DNA of 64,000 nt from F1-80-MAGs062 sp046345315 (lineage in GTDB: Bacteria; Planctomycetota; Planctomycetia; Planctomycetales; Planctomycetaceae), in the NCBI GenBank assembly GCA_046345315.1, contig JBKDKA010000068.1:15636-79635 (forward strand), written 5' to 3'. The translations under genes and the position numbers were made by a program. Each line of letters opens with the position of its first letter. The first letter of the stretch is position 1. Positions 25,143 through 34,170 of the stretch are shown here, one piece after another. A model generated the notes under the pieces. It was not told the origin of the DNA, ran no database searches, and saw only the letters and a list, made by a program, of their open reading frames with translations.

Positions 25143-26351
25143 GTGACAAAATCCAACGTCACATTCATTCTCAGTGTTCAGAGCAGGCACCGACGCACTC
25201 TGCGATGGTGGCTGTGCGTGCTCTGTCTGCCAGCTCTGCTTTTCATCACGGGATGTAAAGGTCGTTCGATCAAGGTCGAGAACCCCGTATTCGGCGCAGC
25301 ACCGCCTCGTAAATCGCTGGTCAACTCCTCGGCTGATGCAGAAGAGTCTCGCATCGTCGAGAACGAAAAAGAGAAGAACATCCGAAAAACGGGTTTCTCG
25401 TCTGAGACAGGCTCAGACACGGAGCTCACCGGAACCACGATTGTGGCACACGTCAACGGGCAGGCGGTATTCCTCGATGACGTGCTCGGTGGCTATCGGC
25501 TGGTTCTCGAAAGACACAAAGAGATCTCCGCTTCCGACCGTCAGAAACTGCTGTGGAAAGCTCTTCGAGACAAACTTCCGGGCCACATCGATCAGGAAGT
25601 CGTGCTTCAGGCGCTCAATGCGAAAGTGCCCGAAGATCGGCGTGAAGTGATTCGAGAATCCATGGAACCACAGTTCCAGAAACTCGTCGAGAAAATTCGT
25701 GCCGACAAGGGGCTCAGTACTGACCAGGAACTGAATGAGCTTCTGGCAGGTGACGGAATGTCCATCGAGCAGCTCCGCGAGGTGTTCATGCGAGCTCAGA
25801 TGGTGAACGGATACGTTGGAACGGTTGCCAGCGCTCCGAAAAACATCGATCGACAGGAACTGGTCGATTATTATCAGGAAAACATCCGCGAGTTCACTCC
25901 GACGGAGAAGGTCCGTTATTCGGAAATCGTGATCCGATTCTCCGAGCACGGAGGGCGTCAGGGTGCCGAAAAGGTTCTCAGGAATCTTCAAGAAGAACTG
26001 AAGAAGGGGCGAGACTTCGGACAGGCCGCCGCGTCATTCTCCGACAATCTGAGTGCGGAGAAAAACGGTGATATGGGCTGGCTGGAACGCGGAGCACTGG
26101 CAGACAAGGATCTCGAAGAACTGCTCTTCAGCACTCCTCAGGGCGAAACAACAGATGTTCAGATTCGAGACGAGCGATTCGAGCTCTACCATGTGATCAA
26201 TCACACAAAGGAACGGTCCATTCCGTTTCAGGACGTTCAGAAAGAGATCGAGAAGACGCTGCTGAACAAGAAGGCGGAAGAAGCTCGCGCCAAGGTTCTG
26301 AAAGACCTCAAATCGCGGGTGGCAATCTCCTCGATTCTTGAACAGGCATAA
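25143..26351 (+). CDS. lipoprotein peptidyl-prolyl isomerase (parvulin/SurA-like)
   Basis: 402 residues from a GTG start. A basic N terminus (RHRRTLRWW) and hydrophobic core end in a lipobox-like ITGC with Cys38, so it is predicted to be a lipoprotein facing the periplasm. A polar linker is followed by a SurA-N-like helical region (VNGQAVFLDDVLGGYRLVLE to about residue 235) and one parvulin (PpiC) domain at about 255-365, with YSEIVIRFSEHGG, GRDFGQAAASFSDNLSAEKN, GDMGWLERGAL, LFSTPQGETTDV and YHVINHTKER. Role: prolyl isomerisation and chaperoning of exported proteins. The C-terminal coiled helix is typical. Convergent with livF. Confidence 0.88.
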   Translation: MTKSNVTFILSVQSRHRRTLRWWLCVLCLPALLFITGCKGRSIKVENPVFGAAPPRKSLVNSSADAEESRIVENEKEKNIRKTGFSSETGSDTELTGTTIVAHVNGQAVFLDDVLGGYRLVLERHKEISASDRQKLLWKALRDKLPGHIDQEVVLQALNAKVPEDRREVIRESMEPQFQKLVEKIRADKGLSTDQELNELLAGDGMSIEQLREVFMRAQMVNGYVGTVASAPKNIDRQELVDYYQENIREFTPTEKVRYSEIVIRFSEHGGRQGAEKVLRNLQEELKKGRDFGQAAASFSDNLSAEKNGDMGWLERGALADKDLEELLFSTPQGETTDVQIRDERFELYHVINHTKERSIPFQDVQKEIEKTLLNKKAEEARAKVLKDLKSRVAISSILEQA

Positions 26352-26391
26352 TCCCTCGGATGCAGCCAGCGGCTCTGCAGTAGCTTCATCT

Positions 26392-27126
26392 TCACGGATG
26401 GTCCGCCGAGGTGTCTTCACCGAGATAGGCGTCGCGAATTCGGCGGTCCTGGAGCAGCCGATCGGCCTGATCGCTCATCGTGATCTCGCCCGTTTCCATG
26501 ACGTAACCTCGATGAGCAAGCTTCAGGGCGAGTCGCGCGTTCTGTTCCACAAGCAGTACAGCCATTCCGTCGGCATTCAGTTTTCGAATCACATCAAAAA
26601 TTCGGAGCACAATCAGCGGTGCCAGCCCGAGAGATGGTTCATCCAGAAGAAGAACCTTTGGCTTCGCCATCAATGCCCGCGCAACAGCCAGCATCTGCTG
26701 CTCGCCACCGGAAAGAGTGCCACCCGCCTGATCGCGACGCTGCTGCAGAATCGGAAACAGTTCGCAGACTGTTTCCAGATCCTTCTTCACTCCGTCTTTG
26801 TCACGGCGAGTAAACGCTCCCAGTTCGAGATTTTCGCGGACTGTCAGGCGAGGAAAGATTTTTCGCCCCTCCGGTGACTGACAAAGTCCGAGCCGCACGA
26901 TCTCATGAGGCGGCAGCTTCTGAATTTCGGTTCCGTTCAGAACGATGCGACCACTGCGAGGCCGGACCGCGCCGGAAACGGACATCAGAGTCGTTGTTTT
27001 TCCCGCCCCATTGGCACCGATGATGGTGACGATCTCGCCTTCATCCACCTGTAGTGAGATGCTCTTGAGAACTTCGATCGGCCCGTAACCTGCCGTCAGA
27101 TTTTCGATTTTCAGAAGCGTGGTCAC
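26392..27126 (-). CDS. livF: branched-chain amino acid-type ABC transporter ATPase LivF
   Basis: 244 residues, the normal LivF length. Walker A GANGAGKTTTL, Q-loop LCQSPEGRKIFPRLTVRENL (the EGR.iFp.LTV.ENL signature of LivF), signature GGTLSGGEQQML, Walker B KVLLLDEPSLGLAP and the H-loop LLVEQNARLAL are all intact. It energises import through LivH-LivM together with the LivG-type ATPase. The GTG start has GAGG 5 nt upstream. It is the last gene of a minus-strand livKHMGF operon, separated from livG by 99 bp. Unlike the LivG partner it carries no insertion. Substrate class not resolved beyond the HAAT family (branched-chain or other hydrophobic amino acids, amides, urea). Confidence 0.92.
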   Translation of the reverse strand: MTTLLKIENLTAGYGPIEVLKSISLQVDEGEIVTIIGANGAGKTTTLMSVSGAVRPRSGRIVLNGTEIQKLPPHEIVRLGLCQSPEGRKIFPRLTVRENLELGAFTRRDKDGVKKDLETVCELFPILQQRRDQAGGTLSGGEQQMLAVARALMAKPKVLLLDEPSLGLAPLIVLRIFDVIRKLNADGMAVLLVEQNARLALKLAHRGYVMETGEITMSDQADRLLQDRRIRDAYLGEDTSADHP

Positions 27127-27225
27127 AGGGGCCTCAGTGCTGTCCGGAAACTCATTTCAGTGATTCAGCCAATGTCGATCATTCAGGCAGTGTCAGCTAA
27201 AGTCTCGTTCGATCTCCGCAGTATC

Positions 27226-28722
27226 TCAGCTGACTTCTTCCTTGCCGAGATATGCTTCAATGACGCGAGGATTCGACCGAACCTCGGCGGGCGTTCCTTC
27301 TGCAATTTTCTGACCATAGTCGAGCACCGCGATATGGTCAGAAATTCCCATCACCAGCTTCATGTGGTGCTCGATCAGAAGTATGGTCGTTTCCGTATCG
27401 CGAATCTTCCGAATCAGGTGCATCAGGTCATCGGATTCGGCGGGATTCATACCGGCCGCCGGTTCGTCAAGCAGCAGAAGTTTCGGTCGGGTTGCAAGAG
27501 CTCGAGCGATCTCCAGCCGACGCTGTTCACCGTAAGGGAGATTCCCGGCCAGTTCTTCGCTGCGATCCTGAAGTCCCACAAACTGCAGAAGCTCAACGGC
27601 AGCTCGCCGATGTTCGGCCTCATGTCGTCGCTGAGCCGGTGTGTAGAGAAGCATTGAAAACAGATTGCGGGAGTAAAGACGATCCATTCCGACGAGCACA
27701 TTTTCCAGGACCGTCATCTTTCGAAACAGACGGATGTTCTGAAATGTTCGCGCCATTCCGGCCAGCGAAACAACATCCGTTGTGCAGCGGGATCGCTGCC
27801 AGACCGTCAGAGCTCCCAGTCCGCCAATGAACAGGCCCAGAAGTGCCGCTCCAAGCTGCAGCCGTCGAAACTGCTTCTGATCGCGTGCCAGTTGCTGAAG
27901 CTGCTGACGCTTTGCATCGGAGGCTTTCGAATCAGGTGCCGTGAACAGAACAGTGTTGCCGTCAGAAGCAAGAAATTCGAAACGACCGTTCTGCTCGACA
28001 GCATTCCATTCCCCGCCTGCCAGTCGAACCGCATCGGCATACTGTGATCTCTGTTGCTCTGCGTCGGAGATATTGCTCGCTGTCGCCAGCATGCGATTCC
28101 CGGTGGCTGGAACAATCTGCCATCGACTTCCTCGGCGCGACAGTCCGGGCTCCCCCTGGATCTGATGCCAAACGGCAGTCAGAGCATTGCCCCAGGAAAA
28201 CGGCGAACGTCGGCTGCGAAGGTACTCGACTCGGTTCAACAGTCCGTCATCATTCAGGTCATCTGTTCGGATTACAGAATGAGCATCTGTGATCCCGGAA
28301 GCAGCAAGTTCCTCAACACTGCACTGCCTGTCCCCGTTTGTGTCGAACCTGACGAAATCGGCAGCAGCCGTTGCAGGCACTCTGACTTCGTCATCATTCT
28401 GGTTCCTGATGGAAACTCGCCACAGCGGATCAATTCCGGTCATGAAGACGACAGCGGCAAGACTTGTGAGCAGCGAAACAGCGACGACAGAAGCAATGAC
28501 CTTCGCGTTCAGAGGCTTTCGAAGCGTTTTCACTTCGAACATGATCTCACCTTCGGTCGGCGAATAGATCCCCGTCACGGCATTGAAGACCGTTGTCTTT
28601 CCCGCACCATTGGGCCCGATGATTGAGCAGATGCGATGGGGAGCAACGTCCAGATCGAACTCACTGACTGCGGTGAGTCCACCGAACCTCATCGTCAGTC
28701 CGCGCAGCTGAAGAATCGTCAT
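27226..28722 (-). CDS. livG: LivG-type ABC ATPase with inserted transmembrane EF-hand domain
   Basis: 498 residues, about twice the usual 250. ATPase motifs are complete: Walker A GPNGAGKTT (36-44), Q-loop MARTFQNIRLF with MTVLENVLVGMD, LivG-type signature NLPYGEQRRLEIARAL (394-409), Walker B KLLLLDEPAAGMNP and H-loop LIEHHMKLV. Normally about 20 residues join Walker A's strand to the Q-loop region; here residues about 65-315 are inserted. The insert has a basic flank, a transmembrane helix (75-97), two canonical EF-hand loops (127-138 and 155-166), a globular region with WQIVPATGNRML, a polar helix and a second transmembrane helix (288-308) with a basic end. Predicted topology is in-out-in. 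ATG 28722 overlaps the livM stop (ATGA) and has GGAGG 8 nt upstream. The reading frame is unbroken. Confidence 0.9.
   Translation of the reverse strand: MTILQLRGLTMRFGGLTAVSEFDLDVAPHRICSIIGPNGAGKTTVFNAVTGIYSPTEGEIMFEVKTLRKPLNAKVIASVVAVSLLTSLAAVVFMTGIDPLWRVSIRNQNDDEVRVPATAAADFVRFDTNGDRQCSVEELAASGITDAHSVIRTDDLNDDGLLNRVEYLRSRRSPFSWGNALTAVWHQIQGEPGLSRRGSRWQIVPATGNRMLATASNISDAEQQRSQYADAVRLAGGEWNAVEQNGRFEFLASDGNTVLFTAPDSKASDAKRQQLQQLARDQKQFRRLQLGAALLGLFIGGLGALTVWQRSRCTTDVVSLAGMARTFQNIRLFRKMTVLENVLVGMDRLYSRNLFSMLLYTPAQRRHEAEHRRAAVELLQFVGLQDRSEELAGNLPYGEQRRLEIARALATRPKLLLLDEPAAGMNPAESDDLMHLIRKIRDTETTILLIEHHMKLVMGISDHIAVLDYGQKIAEGTPAEVRSNPRVIEAYLGKEEVS
27778..28530 (-). other. coding segment for the LivG insertion (TM - EF-hand pair - TM)
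   Basis: Residues about 65-315 of the LivG-type ATPase. The EF-hand loops (28225-28344) read D-x-N-G-D-x-x-x-S-x-x-E and D-x-N-D-D-G-x-x-N-x-x-E, both with ligands at positions 1, 3, 5, 9 and 12, spaced 28 residues apart as in paired EF-hands. Positively charged residues lie on the cytoplasmic side of both helices (KTLRKPLNAK; WQRSR). Confidence 0.85.
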
Positions 28723-29822
28723 CGGAGTGATCCTCCACTGTCCGGACGGCGTGCAGGAATCAGACCGTCAGCGCGAAATCGCATCATGAGCACCAGTGCC
28801 AGTCCGAATATCATCAGCCGCCAGTTGGTGAACATGAGCAGCCGATTTCCGGAGGGATTGATCCCCGACTTCTGAATCGCACCGTCCAGCATCGGTGCCA
28901 GGATATTGTCGAATCCGAGCAGGATGAGAGAACCGACAATCACCCCCCGAATGCTGCCCAGTCCACCAAGAATGACGCATGCCAGTATGATCGTGGATCG
29001 ATTGAAGTCGTATGCATCGGGACCAGCCGTGGTCGTGAGTCTCGTGGCATAAAGCCCACCGGCCATTCCGGCCAGAGCAGACCCGACTGCAAGCGCCGCC
29101 AGCTTCGCTCGAGCCGCATTGATTCCCATGCACGTCGCAGCCAGTTCGTCTTCACGAATCGCCACCCATGCTCTTCCCAGTCGCGAACGTTCGAGATTTC
29201 GGAGAAGACAGACAACCAGCGTCAGCATCGCCACGGACAGATAATAGAATGGCCGAGCATCATTGCTCCACGCCGCCGCCGGCACTCCTGCCCAGGTCAT
29301 GTCCGGTGGCGGAATCGGATTGAGCGCTCGAGTCCCTGCAGTGATCTCTTCGAGGTTCCTCAGCGAGAACCGCACGACTTCTCCGAAGCCCAGTGTCACC
29401 AGTGCGAGGTAGTCACCACGAAGTCTGAGCGTCGGCGCACCGAGCATTACTCCAGCTGCAGCGGCCCCGATGGTCGATAACACCAGAGCCGCAGTGAATC
29501 CGAGTTCAAACGGATACGACGGGATCGTCAGAATGCCGGTCAGGTAAGCCCCGATACCGAAGAAGGCACTGATTCCAAGGTGCAACAATCCGGTGTACCC
29601 AACAACAACATTCAGACCCAGAGCCAGAATGCAGAGGATCAGAATGGTCGAAAGCTGCCCGGTTGAACGTTCGAGAAACTCCCGTACCGGAAGTCCCGCA
29701 AGAACATCCGGCAGACCAAGACGCTGCCAGGAACCGGAGGCTGCCGGAAACATCAGCAGAATCCCCAGCCCGATGAGTTCGGGAAGGCTGGACCGAGTTT
29801 TTCCCGACACACTTGTGCTCAT
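28719..29822 (-). CDS. livM: ABC transporter permease LivM
   Basis: 367 residues with about nine to ten hydrophobic segments. Family hallmarks are ILALGLNVVVGYTGLLHLGISAFFGIGAYL, PTLRLRGDYLALVTLGFGEVVR (LivM's conserved T-L-R-L-x-G-x-Y-x-A-x-x-T-L), RAWVAIREDELAATCMGINAARAKLAALAVGSALAGMAGGLY (the EAA-like coupling loop and following helix) and CVILGGLGSIRGVIVG. It forms the inner-membrane pore with LivH. I place the start at ATG 29822 (MSTSVSG), which overlaps the livH stop as ATGA; the much longer upstream frame is a shadow of livH. The stop in turn overlaps livG. C-terminal tail short and basic. Confidence 0.93.
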   Translation of the reverse strand: MSTSVSGKTRSSLPELIGLGILLMFPAASGSWQRLGLPDVLAGLPVREFLERSTGQLSTILILCILALGLNVVVGYTGLLHLGISAFFGIGAYLTGILTIPSYPFELGFTAALVLSTIGAAAAGVMLGAPTLRLRGDYLALVTLGFGEVVRFSLRNLEEITAGTRALNPIPPPDMTWAGVPAAAWSNDARPFYYLSVAMLTLVVCLLRNLERSRLGRAWVAIREDELAATCMGINAARAKLAALAVGSALAGMAGGLYATRLTTTAGPDAYDFNRSTIILACVILGGLGSIRGVIVGSLILLGFDNILAPMLDGAIQKSGINPSGNRLLMFTNWRLMIFGLALVLMMRFRADGLIPARRPDSGGSLR

Positions 29823-30793
29823 ACTTTTTCCACAGTGGACCGACCCAGCAGACCGGCCGGACGAAATACGAGTATGACGATCAGGATCATGAAAATCAGC
29901 GAACCGGTCCAGCGTTCTCCGATGTATGCTGACCCGAAGGAACGCGCGACACCGATGATCAGGCCTCCCAGAACGGCTCCCGGAAGTTTTCCGATTCCAC
30001 CCAGAACGGCAGCCGTGAAGGCATAGATCCCGTTCTGAAATCCCATCTGAAAGCTGACTGTGTTGATGTAGAGACTGTAAACAACGCTGGCGACTCCGCC
30101 GAGTCCACCACCGATCAGAAAGGCCAAACCGATGACCCGGTCCACGTTGATCCCCATCAACTGAGCCGCCACCGGATTCTGTTCCACCGCCCGCATCGCC
30201 TTGCCAAGCTTTGTGAGCTTCACGAACATCGTCAGCGCGAGCATGATCGGAACAGTCACGCAGATGACCATCAGATCTTTCCACGTGAACTGAACAGCGG
30301 CATCGGGCCAGAGACTCTTCTCAGATATCAGCTTCGGAAAGTTGGTGTCGGCGGCACCTCCCCAGAGCAGCCCGATGTTCATGAAGATGAACGACACTCC
30401 GATCGCTGACACCAGCGGTGCCAGCTTCGGCGCATTCCGAAGCGGCTTATAGACGATCCGATCCATGGCCCAGTTGAGACTTCCACAGAACAGAGGCACA
30501 ACCGTCAGACACAGTGCCAGGGCCATCACTGTCTGCGAAGTCGTCAGCCCCGCGCCTGATCCACCAAACAGGCTGATCAGGCTCAGCGTGAGGAACGCTC
30601 CGAGCATGAACAGATCGCCGTGCGCAAAATTGATCAGCCCGATGATCCCGTAAACCATCGTGTAGCCGAGTGCGATGAGGGCGATCAGGGAGCCGGTCGT
30701 GAGACCGATCACGCAATGCTGAAGAAACTGATCCCATCCGGACTGCGTCGAAGCCGCTGCCAGTAAAATCAGATTGATCGAGGATTCTGACAC
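29819..30793 (-). CDS. livH: ABC transporter permease LivH
   Basis: 324 residues, about eight to nine transmembrane helices. Diagnostic segments: GLTTGSLIALIALGYTMVYGIIGLINFAHGDLFMLGAF, YKPLRNAPKLAPLVSAIGVSF, the coupling loop GKAMRAVEQNPVAAQLMGINVDRVIGLAF and GIYAFTAAVLGGIGKLPGAVLGGLIIG. GTG start. It lies 94 bp after the binding-protein gene and overlaps livM by 4 bp, so translation is likely coupled. Slightly longer than the typical 290-310 because of extra residues at the N terminus and in the loop around 150-170 (AADTNFPKLISEKSLWPDAA), which would face the periplasm and could contact the binding lipoprotein. Confidence 0.93.
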   Translation of the reverse strand: MSESSINLILLAAASTQSGWDQFLQHCVIGLTTGSLIALIALGYTMVYGIIGLINFAHGDLFMLGAFLTLSLISLFGGSGAGLTTSQTVMALALCLTVVPLFCGSLNWAMDRIVYKPLRNAPKLAPLVSAIGVSFIFMNIGLLWGGAADTNFPKLISEKSLWPDAAVQFTWKDLMVICVTVPIMLALTMFVKLTKLGKAMRAVEQNPVAAQLMGINVDRVIGLAFLIGGGLGGVASVVYSLYINTVSFQMGFQNGIYAFTAAVLGGIGKLPGAVLGGLIIGVARSFGSAYIGERWTGSLIFMILIVILVFRPAGLLGRSTVEKV

Positions 30794-30887
30794 TCGGATG
30801 ATTTCCGCTCAGATGAATTCGCGTTCAGTCCGCTGTCGAGACAATGACGCACGTCTCCGAGACGGAGACACCGAAAGACAAACATCA

Positions 30888-32210
30888 TCACTTTGGAGCC
30901 GAAGCATCTCCCGCAGGCTCCGCTGCCTCCGTCTGCCCCAGCAGCTGCACAAAGCTGAATTTGCCGTCTCGCACCGTCGAACCGCTCAGCACTTTCACGC
31001 TCGTATCGCCGTTTTCGTCAAATGTGAGCCTGCCCAGTGCACCATCGAAATCGCGAATGCTGAGTGCAGCCTGTGTGATGGCAGTCCGATCCTTCTTGCC
31101 GGCAATCCGAATGGCTTCGAGAGCGACTCGAGCACATTCATAGCCGTAAATTGCGTAGGCTTCGGGTTTCCCATTGAACTTCGCCTCGTACTTTTCGACG
31201 AAGACCTTGCCCGGCCCTTTGAGCTCATCGGGAGGCAGACCGCCGAACGTAAAGAAGCATCGCTCGTTGATGTTCTCGGCACCGGCCGATGTGATAAACG
31301 CTTCCTCCATGCAGCCATCGGGAACCATCAGCTTTGCTGTGAGCCCTGCCGCAACCATGTCCTTCGCGATCTGACCGCCCTTGGACTGTGTTGTGCCGCC
31401 GAAGTAGATCAGGTCGGGCTCCTGAGCCTTGATGGAAACCATGAGCGACTTGAACTCCTGAGCTTTGGCGTCAATGCTCTCGTGTCCCAGAACAGTCAGG
31501 CCGATCTCCGTCGCACGTTCTTCGAACAGATTCGCAATGCCGCGCCCGTAGACCTCGTTGTCGTCAAGAATATAAACCTTGTTGAGCCCCATCTGCTTTG
31601 CCCACTCAGCAGCCAGACTTCCCTGCAGGTCATCGGCCGGCACAACACGAACGTAGTTGAGCTTGCCGGTCGGTCGATAGATGTCCGGCTCGCTGGGATC
31701 ACCGGTCCCTGGCTTTGTGAGCCCGGGCCAGGTGTTGGCAGGGCTCACCATGAGCAGCTCGGCACGATTCAGAATCGGCATCGAGATCTTCGCTGCGCCG
31801 CTGTTATAAGTGCCGATGTAGACCATCACGTCCGGATCCTTGACCGCCTGTTCGGCGTTGGCTGTTTCGGCTTCGGCAGTCCACTGACCCGCTGAAGCTG
31901 TGGCATCATCCAGGTCGAGATACTCAATTCGAAAATCGCCGACCTTTCCGCCGGCTTCATCGATGGCCATTCGAATTCCGTTGACGATCGTATCTGTCTG
32001 CTGACGAGCACTTCCGGTGCGTGGCAGGCTGGAAACAATCCGAATCAGATCCGCCGTACCACCTGAAGGTGTGCTGCCTGCAGCGGAACTCGGTGCAGAA
32101 GGATCCACTGCTCCCGGAGCTGTGCCGGAATTGCCCGACGGAGCTGGTCCGCAGCCGTTGAGTGCCGTCATGATGAGCAGGCTCAGAGTCGTAAGCCGGA
32201 TCATCGACAT
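30888..32210 (-). CDS. branched-chain amino acid-type ABC substrate-binding lipoprotein
   Basis: 440 residues. The N terminus MSMIRLTTLSLLIMTALNGC ends in a lipobox-like LNGC with Cys20, so this receptor is tethered by lipid. A 45-residue Ser/Pro/Gly/Ala linker precedes a type 1 periplasmic binding fold: IRIVSSLPRTGSARQQTDTI, GIRMAIDEAGG, FRIEYLDLDDA, VMVYIGTYNSGAAKISMPIL, VSPANTWPGLT, YVRVVPADDLQGSLAAEWA, VYILDDNEVYGRGIA, LIYFGGTTQSKGG and EAYAIYGYECARVALEAI. It delivers solute to LivHM. The ligand is unclear; the first strand motif S-L-P-R-T-G resembles receptors for amino acids or their derivatives. The start at ATG 32210 is set by the signal sequence; an ATG 6 nt later is also possible. 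First gene of the operon. Confidence 0.88.
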   Translation of the reverse strand: MSMIRLTTLSLLIMTALNGCGPAPSGNSGTAPGAVDPSAPSSAAGSTPSGGTADLIRIVSSLPRTGSARQQTDTIVNGIRMAIDEAGGKVGDFRIEYLDLDDATASAGQWTAEAETANAEQAVKDPDVMVYIGTYNSGAAKISMPILNRAELLMVSPANTWPGLTKPGTGDPSEPDIYRPTGKLNYVRVVPADDLQGSLAAEWAKQMGLNKVYILDDNEVYGRGIANLFEERATEIGLTVLGHESIDAKAQEFKSLMVSIKAQEPDLIYFGGTTQSKGGQIAKDMVAAGLTAKLMVPDGCMEEAFITSAGAENINERCFFTFGGLPPDELKGPGKVFVEKYEAKFNGKPEAYAIYGYECARVALEAIRIAGKKDRTAITQAALSIRDFDGALGRLTFDENGDTSVKVLSGSTVRDGKFSFVQLLGQTEAAEPAGDASAPK

Positions 32211-32808
32211 GCCGAACCCGAATGGTCGCGAATTCCTGTAGTCAGCCCCCAGGGATTCGCACCTTGCATTGGGTGTCTGGAAGAACGACCAGTTCGCGAA
32301 CATTGCCTGTGTCATAAGTGACTTCAGCCCTGAAAAAACAGCATGGCAGCAGGAACAGACTCCTTCCCTTTCGAAGCCACGAGAAGGAGTCTACGGCCCG
32401 AACAGTCCGTATTTTTCCACAGTTTACGACTGCGGCAACCGCATCGTCAACCAGCCCCGCTCAGCGTCTGCTCACTTCGACCGCATTGTTTGACTGGATT
32501 GTCGAAAAGGGAATCGCGGGAGCTCGCCCTGATTCGACCTGAACTCGTGCTGTTCAGTTCAGGCGCGTTCGGGAACAGAAGTCATCATTCTTTCGCGAGA
32601 TGATTCGCGATCAAAAATCTCAGATTCACAGTCTCGCAGAGCGCCTGAGCCCCCCACAATCTTTGGCGGAAAACGAAAATCCCGGTCCCTCGTCGGCGAA
32701 ACTTCGGAAATATCCACTGTACAATTGTGCGACTCGGTCATTATGTTGAGCTCCGCTCAGCAGGTCAGAATTCGGCGGTCAGTGAACTGCAGTGAGGAAG
32801 ACCAGTAA
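32211..32808. other. divergent regulatory region between liv operon and M24-like gene
   Basis: About 600 bp with no supported gene. Must contain the livK promoter (minus) and that of the next gene (plus). Around 32715-32750, ATATCCACTGTACAATTGTG is AT-rich with a small dyad, a possible promoter or operator, but no clear -35/-10 pair can be defended. Confidence 0.4.
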
Positions 32809-34170
32809 ATGAATGACACTTTTTCGGATGATGCTCGGCCCCGACGTCAGCTCATTCAGGATGCGGATCGCGTCGCTGACGTGGAGCTCAAGCATCAGCG
32901 AGTCCGGCAGCTGCTCGCGGCGACCGGGGCCGACGCACTGCTTCTTCAGGATCCGGCCAACATCGCGTGGTTTGCTGCCGGGGCCGACATGACTCGCGGA
33001 GGTTCGGAAAGCTGCCAGACGAGTGTCTTTGTAACGGAAGATGCTCGCCTGTTCGCAACGAACTCTGTGGACTCAACGCTTATCTTTGAACGCGAAGCTT
33101 TCGGCCTGGGTTTTCAGCTCAAGCAGCGTGAATGGTTTCAGCCCCACAGTGAGCTCATCGATGATCTGACTCGTGGTCGTCGTGTCATCAGCGATACGTG
33201 TGTGGAAGGCACACGGGGAGCATCCCGGCGGATTGCTCAGATCCGGCTGCCATTGACTGCCCTGGAAGTGACTCGTCTGAAGAAGCTTTGCAGCGTCGTC
33301 GTCCATGCTGTTGAAGCCACTGCCGTCAACATCCGGTCGGGACAGACGGAAGCTTCTGTCGCCGGCGAGGTTGCTCATCGGCTGATCAAACGCACCGTGA
33401 CTCCCGTCAGAATTCAGGTGGCTGCTGACGGTCGCAATCTTCGTTATCGTCACTGGCCGTACAGTGAAGATCCCATTGAGTCGTACGCTACAGTCTGCTG
33501 TGTCGCTCGGCGATGGGGACTTCATGCCGCAGTGGCTCGAACTGTGGCCATCGATCGGATTCCTCCGGAACTCTGGGAAGCGCATCAGAAAGCGGTTCTG
33601 ATTCATGCAACCGGGATGTTCTTTTCACGGAACGAAGAATCGGTCCGAGCACTCTGGCCTCGCGTGCAGCGGATTTACGAAAAGTTCAATATCCCCTGCG
33701 AATGGCAGCTGAGTGATCAGGCGGATGTCATGGGCTATCGCAGCAGTGAAGTTCAGCTGACGCCAGATGGTGATCACGTGCTTCAGGCCCCGTCAGCCGT
33801 GTTCTGGCACCCGTCTGTCGGAATGGCCATGCCGGGAGATATGGTCCTGATTTCAGAAACCGGCACCGAATCGCTGACTCGATCCACGATGTGGCCGGAA
33901 CTGGAAGTTCGAGTGAAGGGACGGGATGTTCCGTGCTGCGGAATTCTCCGAACGGCCAGAACCGGCGATTCCGCTTCCGAACTGACGACGTCGCCGCAGA
34001 ATCCGAAAACCGGAGATGAGACTGGGGACAGTGCGGAGTTCGTTCTGATGAGCAATTCCGGGACTCACGATCGAGTTGATTCGATCTGGGAAATGGAACT
34101 GGCTGCCGGCGGACGGTCGGTGCTCGAAGGAGACGAATCGCAGTTCTCCGGCGAATCCGTGCTCGACTGA
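32809..34170 (+). CDS. M24-like (creatinase/aminopeptidase P fold) protein lacking metal ligands
   Basis: 453 residues. An N-terminal creatinase-like domain (HQRVRQLLAATGADALLLQD, NIAWFAAGADMTRGG) precedes a pita-bread-like domain (LTALEVTRLKKLCSVVVHAV, RSGQTEASVAGEVAHRLIK). In active M24 enzymes the next segments give two Asp, a His and two Glu as metal ligands. Here the expected VDxGxxxxxxxSDxTRTF reads CCVARRWGLHAAVARTV, with both Asp missing, and no HGxGHxxG motif follows. It is thus probably a non-catalytic homologue, perhaps a binding protein. The polar C-terminal tail is unrelated. GAGGAAG lies upstream of the ATG. Fold assignment good; loss of activity inferred. Confidence 0.75.
   Translation: MNDTFSDDARPRRQLIQDADRVADVELKHQRVRQLLAATGADALLLQDPANIAWFAAGADMTRGGSESCQTSVFVTEDARLFATNSVDSTLIFEREAFGLGFQLKQREWFQPHSELIDDLTRGRRVISDTCVEGTRGASRRIAQIRLPLTALEVTRLKKLCSVVVHAVEATAVNIRSGQTEASVAGEVAHRLIKRTVTPVRIQVAADGRNLRYRHWPYSEDPIESYATVCCVARRWGLHAAVARTVAIDRIPPELWEAHQKAVLIHATGMFFSRNEESVRALWPRVQRIYEKFNIPCEWQLSDQADVMGYRSSEVQLTPDGDHVLQAPSAVFWHPSVGMAMPGDMVLISETGTESLTRSTMWPELEVRVKGRDVPCCGILRTARTGDSASELTTSPQNPKTGDETGDSAEFVLMSNSGTHDRVDSIWEMELAAGGRSVLEGDESQFSGESVLD

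Noticed and set aside
28719..30284. 521-codon version of LivM starting inside livH
   Set aside because: The first 150 codons are an out-of-frame reading of livH; the real start forms the ATGA overlap at 29822.
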